Of a stretch of 64,000 nucleotides of DNA, positions 54,564 to 61,715 are shown piece by piece (within the stretch, counting starts at the first letter, position 1; the number at the start of each line of letters is the position of its first letter). The DNA comes from Sporolactobacillus pectinivorans (lineage in GTDB: Bacteria; Bacillota; Bacilli; Bacillales; Sporolactobacillaceae). The stretch is from positions 598,744 through 662,743 of the forward strand of contig NZ_NXGA01000001.1 in NCBI RefSeq assembly GCF_002802965.1, written 5' to 3'. The translations under genes and the position numbers were made by a program. The notes under the pieces are model-generated. The model saw only the letters and a list, made by a program, of their open reading frames with translations, had not been told where the DNA came from and did no database searches.

Positions 54564-55019
54564 ATGAAAGCCTTAAGTTCCGATCCGGCTTTGGAACAGA
54601 TCGAGCACGAAGTGGTGATGCTTCTGCGCCGGGCTGATTTTAAGAAAACGCTGGATGGCGATGAAAACAGTTTATTTCGGTCAGGTTACCTGATTTTGAA
54701 TTTGTTGCTGAAAAAAAGCCCGCTGGCGGCTTACGAATTGGCGGATCATTTTCAGCTCGATGTGTCAACCATCAGCCGTCAGGTCAAAACACTAGAGAAT
54801 AAGCGTCTGGTGGAACGAAAGATCGGAGAACACGACGGACGGGTGAATCAGATTTTTATTACGGAGGCGGGAAGACAATCTGTAATTTCTTTGAAAAAAG
54901 AACGGCTGATGGTCTATGCTGATCTGCTTGCCGATTGGAGCGGGGTAGAAAAAGCTTCATTTGCGGAACATCTGGCCAAACTAAACAGAAAAATAGAGAG
55001 CAGACACCGTCTGCACTGA
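54564..55019 (+). CDS. MarR-family transcriptional regulator
   Basis: 151-residue winged-helix dimeric regulator. DNA-recognition helix LAAYELADHFQLDVSTISRQ followed by VKTLENKRLVERKIGEHDGR (wing with the conserved D-x-R). Probably represses its own operon (isochorismatase-family gene and DHA2 transporter) through the palindrome over its promoter. Ligand unknown. The spacing to the next gene is 12 bases. Confidence 0.9.
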   Translation: MKALSSDPALEQIEHEVVMLLRRADFKKTLDGDENSLFRSGYLILNLLLKKSPLAAYELADHFQLDVSTISRQVKTLENKRLVERKIGEHDGRVNQIFITEAGRQSVISLKKERLMVYADLLADWSGVEKASFAEHLAKLNRKIESRHRLH

Positions 55020-55031
55020 AAGGGGATCAAC

Positions 55032-55596
55032 ATGGAAGAGATGAAAATTGATTTTGAAAAAGCAGCTTTGGTTCTAATTGACTTGCAGAAAGGGATCGTT
55101 GGCCTGCCCGGGGGCAGGAAAGTGGTCGAGAACGCGGAGAAACTAGTCGGATTGTTTCATAAAAAAGCAGGGGTTTATTGTTTTCGTTAATGTTGATTTT
55201 CATGACGGGAAGGATATGCTTAGGCCGCTTACAGACAAACCTACCTTGTCTCTGAAGACACCGGATGACTGGGCTGTGCTGGATCCGCAGCTCGATATTC
55301 AGGAAAAAGATTACAGACTTACGAAACGGCAATGGGGTGCATTTTTTGGAACAGATTTGGATCTTCAGTTGAGGCGCAGAGGAATTAATACGATTGTGTT
55401 AGGCGGTATTTCGACAAACAGGGGTGTGGAGAGCACCGCCCGGGAGGCTTTTCAGTACGGATACAACCAGGTTTTTATTGAAGATGCGATGACTGCGCAT
55501 ACTGAAGACGAACATCTGGCTTCGGTTCGTTTTGTTTTTCCACACATCGGAAGAGTGCGCCGGACAAGAGACTTTATCGAGCAGGCTGGCCAATGA
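55032..55596 (+). pseudogene. Frameshifted isochorismatase-family hydrolase (YwoC/YecD-like)
   Basis: Reading from ATG after AGGGGATC gives AALVLIDLQKGIVGLPG and up to LFHKKAG, then a stop. One base out of frame the protein continues FIVFVNVDFHDGKDM, then TKRQWGAFFGTDLDL and GGISTNRGVESTAREAFQYG. Removing one base in the GGGG run (55170-55173) or the adjacent A6 run restores the family sequence, so a +1 slip broke it. As in YecD/YwoC, Gly stands where other members have the nucleophilic Cys. Its stop overlaps the next ATG by 4 bases. Confidence 0.85.
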
Positions 55597-56966
55597 CTCG
55601 CTTGAGAAACAGCCATACAGTATTTTTGGCGGCAATCTGTACCGGCACGATTCTAAATCCGCTCAACTCGTCGATGATCGCGCTGGCCCTTCACAGCATC
55701 CAGAATGACTACCGGCTCTCGTTTGCCACTGTCTCATGGCTTGTTTCAGGATTTTATCTGGCCAGCGCGGTCGGTCAGCCATTGACAGGAAAAATGGGCG
55801 ATCTCGTCGGCAGAAAAAGGATATTCATGATCGGACTTGTAATTGCCGCTATTGCCGCTATTGGTGCACCGCTCGCCCCAGCTTTTCTTTTTCTGCTTCT
55901 GATGCGGATCTTGCAGGCTGCCGGCAGCAGTGCTGTTTATCCTTCCGGGGTCGCACTCGTACAGGGGCATGTTATTCACGATAAGCAGGCTTCTTCACTG
56001 GCGGTTCTGGCCATCTGTGCTTCTGTGATGACCGCCTTCGGACCGACTGTCGGCGGCTTTCTGATTGTCTGGGGCGGCTGGCCGGGCATTTTCTACGTCA
56101 ATCTGCCTTTTATTTTTGTCAGTTTTACGCTGGGCTGGCTTGTGATCCCGAAAGATGTGAAGAAGACGGGCGTAAATTTCAGATCAGTGATTCACGATCT
56201 GGATCTTCCGGGCATCTTCTTGTTTTCCACTGGCATGATCTGCCTGCTTTGGTTTCTGCTGACTCTGGAAGAAGCTGTTCACGTTTTTGTCGCTGGGATA
56301 GGGCTGTTGAGCTTTGTCTTTTTTGCCTGGCGTGAATGGAGAACAGAAAAACCTTTTGTCGATCTTCGGCTGTTAAAAAAGAATCATACGCTTTCTCTTG
56401 TCTATCTGCTTTTTGTGCTGATGAATTTAGCGAATTATTGCCTTTTCTACGGCATGCCGACCTATTTTCAAAGCGCCTTGCATTTCAACGTGCGGCTCAG
56501 CGGGATGATGATGCTGTTTATGTCGATGGCGAGCGTTGCTGTTTCATTGCTGACCGGCCGCTGGGTCGACCGTATTGGTCCTGGCGCGCCCATTAAAACG
56601 AGCGCAACAGCCACCGTGGCCGGGGCGATCCTGCTCCTTCTTGTTACCCTGAATCAGTCGGCAGCGATGATCGGCATTGCATTAATCGTACTTGGCGCAG
56701 GATATGGCGTCGGTAATGTGGCACTTCAGTCGGCGATGCTCGATGTTTCCCCAAAGGAATCGGTCGGTATCTCGTCCGGACTTTTTCAGACGTGCCGGTA
56801 CATTGGATCGATTCTCTCGTCTGCGGTACTTGGCCTGATTTTCGGCAAAACGGTTACTGCGGCCCATTTGCTCACACTGTCATGGGTACTGATTGCTGTC
56901 AGCATCCCTGCCCTTCTGCTAAGTCTCGTCTTTTTCAGAAATGGCCGCCGTCTCTCTGCACATTGA
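55593..56966 (+). CDS. DHA2-family MFS multidrug-type transporter
   Basis: 457 residues, 14 predicted helices, EmrB/QacA group. Motif A GKMGDLVGRKRIFMIGLVI, motif C-like SVMTAFGPTVGGFLIVWGGW, motif D1 near NSSMIALAL. Usually an H+-coupled drug exporter. The order marR, ywoC-like gene, MFS matches the B. subtilis ywoC-ywoD neighbourhood, so it may export the substrate or product of the (now broken) hydrolase. Translationally coupled by ATGA overlap. Confidence 0.88.
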   Translation: MTRLRNSHTVFLAAICTGTILNPLNSSMIALALHSIQNDYRLSFATVSWLVSGFYLASAVGQPLTGKMGDLVGRKRIFMIGLVIAAIAAIGAPLAPAFLFLLLMRILQAAGSSAVYPSGVALVQGHVIHDKQASSLAVLAICASVMTAFGPTVGGFLIVWGGWPGIFYVNLPFIFVSFTLGWLVIPKDVKKTGVNFRSVIHDLDLPGIFLFSTGMICLLWFLLTLEEAVHVFVAGIGLLSFVFFAWREWRTEKPFVDLRLLKKNHTLSLVYLLFVLMNLANYCLFYGMPTYFQSALHFNVRLSGMMMLFMSMASVAVSLLTGRWVDRIGPGAPIKTSATATVAGAILLLLVTLNQSAAMIGIALIVLGAGYGVGNVALQSAMLDVSPKESVGISSGLFQTCRYIGSILSSAVLGLIFGKTVTAAHLLTLSWVLIAVSIPALLLSLVFFRNGRRLSAH

Positions 56967-57078
56967 AAGGATCGTCTCAATTTTCCGGTTGCGGCAGATT
57001 CGTCTGTGCGGTGCCGAATTTTCTGCTATATAATGAGATAAAGGCTTTTCCGGAGATTGTACGAAAGAAGGGGCTTGA

Positions 57079-58050
57079 TTGTTCTTCACAGAAATCCTGC
57101 CAAGATTTTTCTGGGGACTTGCATCCGCAGGCATCGCATTGATTAAGAGAAGAAACCTGCTTCTATGGTTTCTCTTTGGTTTTACTTTTAAATGGGTTTC
57201 GCTGATTGTCATTCTGATTATGCCAACATCAAACAGAGTACGGATATTTCCACGGATCCGAAGAAGAACAGGGCAAACAGGCGTGGACTGGCATAAAAAA
57301 GTTTCCAGAGCATGCCCTTATTGCGGAAATGAAGTCGTTTTTGACGACATTCCGGGCAACTGGGTCTGTCCGGAGTGCGGCCACACGTTTATATACGACA
57401 CGGACGGCAAAGTGTACATGAACAGAGAGGATCATGTACTGCCGCAGATCGAGTGGATCGTCAGGCTTTTTGCCAAACTGGCTAAGCAAGACGGAGTTGT
57501 GACGGAAAATGAGGTCCGTCAAGTTGACCAGATTGTAAAACAGGCTTTCCGGCCGAACAGGGAGCAGCTTCATCAGATCATGGACATTTTTAATGCAGCC
57601 CGCTATTCATCCGAGACGTTTGAAGAAGATGCCCGAAAACTGGCGGAAACAGCCGACGGGCGGCGGGATGTCCTGACGGATACGCTGACTGCACTTTTGG
57701 CTGTTGCCACTGCAGATGGGCTGATGCGGCCGGAAGAGGAGGCCATGATCCGAGAGGCAGCCCGAATATTCGGGCTTAGCGGTGTTTACGAAACGATCAG
57801 GGCAGAATTTTATGGCCGCAGTCCGGCTGAAGGGTCATCCGAAGATCTTGAATCGTGCTATCGTCTGCTGGGCTGCAAAGCATCGGATTCAGATGAAGAG
57901 ATCAAAAGGCTTTACCGGGCGCTTATTAAGGAAAATCACCCGGACCGTTTAGTGAGTCACGGGGCTTCAGAAGATACGATCAGACAGGCAAATAAAAAAG
58001 TGGCGGAGATCAAGCACGCTTATGACCGGATTATGGCTGCTCGCGGCTGA
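57079..58050 (+). CDS. Membrane-anchored zinc-ribbon / TerB-like / J-domain protein
   Basis: 323 residues, DjlA-like but with an added zinc ribbon. A hydrophobic anchor (about 25-50: LLLWFLFGFTFKWVSLIVIL) is followed by a basic stretch and a four-Cys ribbon (CPYCGNEV...WVCPECGHTF, about 79-105). Then comes a TerB/DjlA-type helical domain (about 120-245) with two repeats of the AKQDGVVTENEV / ATADGLMRPEEE type, and a C-terminal J domain (about 262-320) with the catalytic HPD in KENHPDRLV. It should recruit DnaK to the membrane. TTG start after GAAGGGG. Confidence 0.85.
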   Translation: MFFTEILPRFFWGLASAGIALIKRRNLLLWFLFGFTFKWVSLIVILIMPTSNRVRIFPRIRRRTGQTGVDWHKKVSRACPYCGNEVVFDDIPGNWVCPECGHTFIYDTDGKVYMNREDHVLPQIEWIVRLFAKLAKQDGVVTENEVRQVDQIVKQAFRPNREQLHQIMDIFNAARYSSETFEEDARKLAETADGRRDVLTDTLTALLAVATADGLMRPEEEAMIREAARIFGLSGVYETIRAEFYGRSPAEGSSEDLESCYRLLGCKASDSDEEIKRLYRALIKENHPDRLVSHGASEDTIRQANKKVAEIKHAYDRIMAARG

Positions 58051-58072
58051 CTGGGGATATAAGAGATGAAGG

Positions 58073-59032
58073 ATGATGAGAGAAATGGACTTAACTGAGG
58101 TTTGTGAGGGAATACTTAAGAAATGTCTCGGGCTGAAATCGGGGGAAACTTTTCTTGTTATAACGGATGACGTGGAAAAAAGTCTAGCTGAGCCGCTCTA
58201 TCTGGCCGGACGGGCACTTGGCGCTGAATCCATGCTGATGCTGATGAAAGAACGGAAACGGTCAGGTGAGGAGCCACCGCGGGCGATTGCGGCAGCCCTT
58301 GCGGCAGCTGACGCGGCAATCTGCATCACCCAATTTTCACTGACGCACACTAAAGCGCGCAAAGAGGCAGTAGCTGGTGGTACACGGCTGGCAACGATGC
58401 CGGGCATCACGGAGGACATGTTTCTAAATGGCGCAATCACGGCCAACTATAATGAGGTCAAAACACTGACCGGGAGAGTAACCGACCTGCTTGATCACGG
58501 ACGGCAAGTGTCGATTGAAAAAGAAGGGCACCGTTTGACTTTTTCAGTTGATGGAAGAAGTGGGATTCCAAGCACCGGAGTCTATACTCAGTCGGGAGAA
58601 TCGGGCAATCTTCCTTCCGGTGAAGCTTTTATCGCGCCGATTGAAGGCACGGCCTCCGGTGAGATCCTTGTGGACGGATCGGTTGTCGGCGTCGGTCGTT
58701 TGGATGCGACACTTCTGCTGACTGTTGATCACGGGCGGCTTGTCGGTGCAAAAGGAGAAGGCGCAGACCGGTTGCTTCAGATACTGGGTGACGGGAAGGG
58801 CCGGTCTGTGGCAGAATTCGGAATCGGCACGAACCGCTGGGCGCGGATCACTGGCAATGTCCTGGAAGATGAAAAAGTGTATGGAACTGTTCACATCGCG
58901 TTCGGCAGCAACCTGACATTTGGTGGCACAGTCGAGGCCGGAGTTCATATAGACTGCGTGTTCAGGAACCCCGACGTTAGCATCGACGGGCGGACGGTCA
59001 TGAAAAAGGGCGAAATCATTCTTGACGAGTGA
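58073..59032 (+). CDS. AmpS/PepS-related aminopeptidase-like protein
   Basis: 319 residues related to the M29 aminopeptidase T/AmpS group (COG2309). Matching parts: KSGETFLVITDD, TRLATMPGITEDMFLNG, GNLPSGEAFIAPIEGTASG with the metal-binding Glu, and the C-terminal ELGIGTN-like EFGIGTNRWARITGN plus HIAFGSNLTFGG and HIDCVF. It is shorter than classical M29 enzymes (about 410) but similar to many short homologues. Starts 22 bases after the J-domain gene, probably cotranscribed. Substrate unknown. Confidence 0.78.
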   Translation: MMREMDLTEVCEGILKKCLGLKSGETFLVITDDVEKSLAEPLYLAGRALGAESMLMLMKERKRSGEEPPRAIAAALAAADAAICITQFSLTHTKARKEAVAGGTRLATMPGITEDMFLNGAITANYNEVKTLTGRVTDLLDHGRQVSIEKEGHRLTFSVDGRSGIPSTGVYTQSGESGNLPSGEAFIAPIEGTASGEILVDGSVVGVGRLDATLLLTVDHGRLVGAKGEGADRLLQILGDGKGRSVAEFGIGTNRWARITGNVLEDEKVYGTVHIAFGSNLTFGGTVEAGVHIDCVFRNPDVSIDGRTVMKKGEIILDE

Positions 59033-59187
59033 GTATGGATACTGATGGCAGTATTGTTTGTCAAAATTAGAGCCGAGATCGTGAAGCGGGGCCAAGTTTT
59101 TTGATTAGAAAAAATTTTAATTAACAGCGGAGCCTGTACAGAGACGCCGTTTTTTCACAGCATCTTTTTGAGGGGTGTGAGGGAATC

Positions 59188-59817
59188 ATGGAATTGAGCC
59201 ATCTGCCGTTGCCGATTGAATTTTATCATCGGCCAACTTTGGATCTGGCAAAGTTATTGCTTGGCTGTCTGCTCGTAAACGAAACGGCGGAAGGAGTGGC
59301 CGCCGGATATATCGTTGAAACTGAGGCATATATGGGTGCCGGCGATCGTGCGGCCCACAGCTTTGGAAACCGCCGGACGAGACGGACGGAAGTGATGTTT
59401 GCAGAGCCGGGGCGCGTCTACACTTTTACCATGCATCGACATACTTTGATTAATGTGGTCAGCGGAGCTGCCGATGTGCCGGAGGCGATTCTGATCCGGG
59501 CGCTGGATCCCGTGGAAGGGCTGGACCTGATCGACGAACGCCGGGCCGGCAGGAAGCGCAGCGAATGGATGAATGGTCCCGGAAAATTAACTGAGGCACT
59601 CGGCATCACCATGAAGGATTATGGAAGAAAGTTTACGGAACGTCCACTTTACATTGCATCAGGTTATATGCCTGAGAAGATTTCCTGTGGACCGAGAATC
59701 GGGATCGAAAACACTGGAGAGGCACGTTTTCGCCCGTGGCGTTTCTGGGTCACCGGCAATACCAATGTGTCAAAAGGAAAAAAGCTTCTTCACATAGAAG
59801 AAAACAGGTTTAGTTAG
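59188..59817 (+). CDS. 3-methyladenine DNA glycosylase (AAG/MPG family)
   Basis: Excises alkylated purines in base excision repair (209 aa). Family marks: DLAKLLLGCLLVNETAEG, the catalytic Glu in IVETEAYMGAGDRAAHSF, RVYTFTMHRHTLINVV in the flipping-Tyr region, VLIRALDP-like ILIRALDPVEG and the NGPGKLTEALGI loop. GAGGGGTGTGAGG lies before the ATG. Own unit, about 155 bases after the aminopeptidase gene. Confidence 0.92.
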   Translation: MELSHLPLPIEFYHRPTLDLAKLLLGCLLVNETAEGVAAGYIVETEAYMGAGDRAAHSFGNRRTRRTEVMFAEPGRVYTFTMHRHTLINVVSGAADVPEAILIRALDPVEGLDLIDERRAGRKRSEWMNGPGKLTEALGITMKDYGRKFTERPLYIASGYMPEKISCGPRIGIENTGEARFRPWRFWVTGNTNVSKGKKLLHIEENRFS

Positions 59818-59939
59818 ATCAAGATGTAAGAATTTCTGACAATAAGAATATGCTTTGCGGCCAAAAAATCCCCGCTCTAAGGCAAAAATCATATAAGATG
59901 CATTTTACAGAAAATTTTAAAGAAAAATGAAAATAGCTA

Positions 59940-59968
59940 TTTACAACTGAAACAAACTCTGTTAATAT
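59940..59968 (+). promoter_or_regulatory. Promoter of the PTS_EIIC_2 leader transcript
   Basis: TTTACA (59940-59945), 17-base spacer, TAATAT (59963-59968). The membrane-protein start codon lies more than 360 bases downstream. Confidence 0.7.
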
Positions 59969-60011
59969 CAATGTCAACCACAAAAAACAAATTTTCTAGG
60001 AAGTGAGAATA

Positions 60012-60080
60012 ATGGAACAGGCTGTAAACAGCATACGAGTCAAAGGCTTGATTCGAATTATTTTGCGTTTGCGCACATGA
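60012..60080 (+). CDS. 22-residue leader peptide
   Basis: ATG with AGGAAGTGAG 7-8 bases upstream opens 22 codons, beginning MEQAVNSIRVKG and ending LIRIILRLRT, then TGA. The second half is rich in Ile, Leu and Arg codons. The stop codon is directly followed by a long hairpin and then a switchable terminator, so this is best read as the sensing ORF of an attenuator. No homologue that I recognise. Confidence 0.6.
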   Translation: MEQAVNSIRVKGLIRIILRLRT

Positions 60081-60081
60081 A

Positions 60082-60203
60082 GGACTAAACATAACCATTT
60101 AAGCGAATGGCATTGTTTGAGTCCGGCTTATCATCTTTAAGGAATAGGCGCTCAGGCAACCGCAAAATAGCGCCTATCCGAAAACGAACGGATAGGTTTT
60201 TTT
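60082..60203 (+). promoter_or_regulatory. Leader attenuator: hairpin, antiterminator and terminator
   Basis: First hairpin: GGACT (60082-60086) with AGTCC (60120-60124), AAAC/GTTT inside, and CCATT/AATGG (60095-60099 with 60106-60110) at the tip. Second: ATAGGCGCT (60144-60152) with AGCGCCTAT (60169-60177). Third: CCTATCCG (60173-60180) with CGGATAGG (60189-60196) followed by seven T residues. The second and third share CCTAT, so they exclude each other, a classical antiterminator/terminator pair. A small-molecule riboswitch is the alternative reading. Confidence 0.7.
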
Positions 60204-60334
60204 ATGGCCTGTTTCAACTGAATTTTGCATTATTTGTACTGGCAGGAAAAGAGGGGCAGTATAGATAAACTGTCAAGAACAATAATTTAGGCTGAATATT
60301 TTAAAAATATAAAATTATTAAGGGGAGAAACAAG

Positions 60335-61441
60335 ATGAAGGATGCAAATAAACAGAAGGCGGAAATGCAAGAAACAAAAAAAGCAGAAAATCAGGGCAGG
60401 AAAACCAAGCAGAGTTTTAAAGACTATTTCATGGATCGAATGTATGCTGTTTCCGGCGGTATTGCCTATGCTATTCTGGTAACCCTGGGCGTTGGGCTAC
60501 TCTTTGAAACACTTGCCAAGTTTACCGGATTCATGCCTTTTGAAACAATCGGCGGCGCGGCAAAAGTGCTGCTTGCTCCCGCTCTCGGAGCCGGTGTTGC
60601 CTACGCACTGAAGAGCAACACACTGACGATGTTCGCAGCTATGGCCTGTTCCTCTGTCGGTGCCAATGCGATCAAGCTGACCATGGTTGGTCAGGTTCAG
60701 GACTTTCACATCACGACCGGCCAGCCGGTCAGCGGTGTGCTTGCAGCTGTAATCGCTGTATACGTTGGCAAGAAAATTACCGGAAGAACGAAATTTGATA
60801 TCATGGCCATCCCTTTCTTTTCAGTACTTATCGGCGGCATCTGCGGTTATGGTCTTGCACTTGTCGTTACGCCATCGCTTAACTGGATCAGCGGGCAGAT
60901 CACAAATTCTGTTCAGGGGTCCCCGCTGATCGCCTCAATGGTTATTGCACTTGTCTGGAGCGTTTTCCTGATGTCGCCTGCGTCTTCAGCAGCGCTTGCC
61001 ATTGCTCTTCATCTTGATCCGACATCGGCCGCTGCCGCGCTGATCGGCTGTACCGTTCAGTTTGTTGGGTTCACAGTGATGTCATACAAAGAAAATGACT
61101 TCGGCGGCTTTTTCGCTCAAGCTCTTGTGACTCCGAAAGTGCAGTTCCCGAATCTAGTCAAAAATCCGAAGCTGATCATTCCGCCGTTTGTCGCAGCAGT
61201 TGTCAGCGCGCCGATTGCTACCATGCTGCTCGGCCTTAAAGTGCCTTATGAACTCGGCGGACTTGGCCTTAGCTCGCTGATCGCACCGCTGAACATACTG
61301 GCTCTTCAGGGCGTCAGAGGTTTGCTCATCTTTGCTGTATCCGGTGTTATCATTCCTGCAGTTATTACACTTGTAATTTATCACATGATCAGAGTAGCCG
61401 GATGGGTGAAAGAAAACGACCTGCGCCTGGAAGTGCAGTAA
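60335..61441 (+). CDS. PTS_EIIC_2-family membrane protein (PfoR-like)
   Basis: 368-residue polytopic protein of the PTS EIIC-like group that includes PfoR; ten or so hydrophobic helices after a 40-residue Lys/Gln-rich head. Typical segments: GGIAYAILVTLGVGLLFETL, LLAPALGAGVAYALKSN, MVIALVWSVFLMSPASSAALAIAL and AQALVTPKVQFPNLVKNP. No EIIA or EIIB domains are fused or adjacent, so whether it is a true sugar permease is open. AAGGGGAG precedes the ATG. Controlled by the leader described above. Confidence 0.8.
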   Translation: MKDANKQKAEMQETKKAENQGRKTKQSFKDYFMDRMYAVSGGIAYAILVTLGVGLLFETLAKFTGFMPFETIGGAAKVLLAPALGAGVAYALKSNTLTMFAAMACSSVGANAIKLTMVGQVQDFHITTGQPVSGVLAAVIAVYVGKKITGRTKFDIMAIPFFSVLIGGICGYGLALVVTPSLNWISGQITNSVQGSPLIASMVIALVWSVFLMSPASSAALAIALHLDPTSAAAALIGCTVQFVGFTVMSYKENDFGGFFAQALVTPKVQFPNLVKNPKLIIPPFVAAVVSAPIATMLLGLKVPYELGGLGLSSLIAPLNILALQGVRGLLIFAVSGVIIPAVITLVIYHMIRVAGWVKENDLRLEVQ

Positions 61442-61610
61442 TTTTCAGGTGATGAAGTACCCGCAATATACGATCAATAGAGAAAAACAGCAGTCCGTCA
61501 CAATATAAAGAGAAAGAAACAGAAACAGGATGGATGAAATGTGAACGGTTTTTTACCGGGCGGCTGTTTAATATATAGAGACATATAATAGAAGAAAATG
61601 ATTTTAACGG
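61442..61610. other. Short intergenic stretch
   Basis: No gene or clear terminator right after the PTS_EIIC_2 gene; AT-rich. Confidence 0.3.
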
Positions 61611-61641
61611 GATGTCGCTTTAAAATGGACATCTTTTTTTG
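61611..61641 (+). terminator. Rho-independent terminator
   Basis: GATGTC (61611-61616) pairs with GACATC (61628-61633), followed by a run of eight T residues. Ends the PTS_EIIC_2 unit. Confidence 0.78.
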
Positions 61642-61652
61642 TTTTCCCTCCG

Positions 61653-61682
61653 TTCAAAATTTCACTATCGCTGTGCTATGAT
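61653..61682 (+). promoter_or_regulatory. Promoter of the metallo-RNase gene
   Basis: TTCAAA (61653-61658), 18-base spacer, TATGAT (61677-61682), 34 bases before the ATG. Confidence 0.6.
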
Positions 61683-61715
61683 ACAGATAGATGAATGGAT
61701 TGAGAGGGAGAGAAA

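Noticed and set aside
60130..60200. SAM riboswitch suggested by the GGCAACC string
   Set aside because: The other S-box core elements and P1/P3 helices are missing; the stems are explained by a terminator/antiterminator pair.
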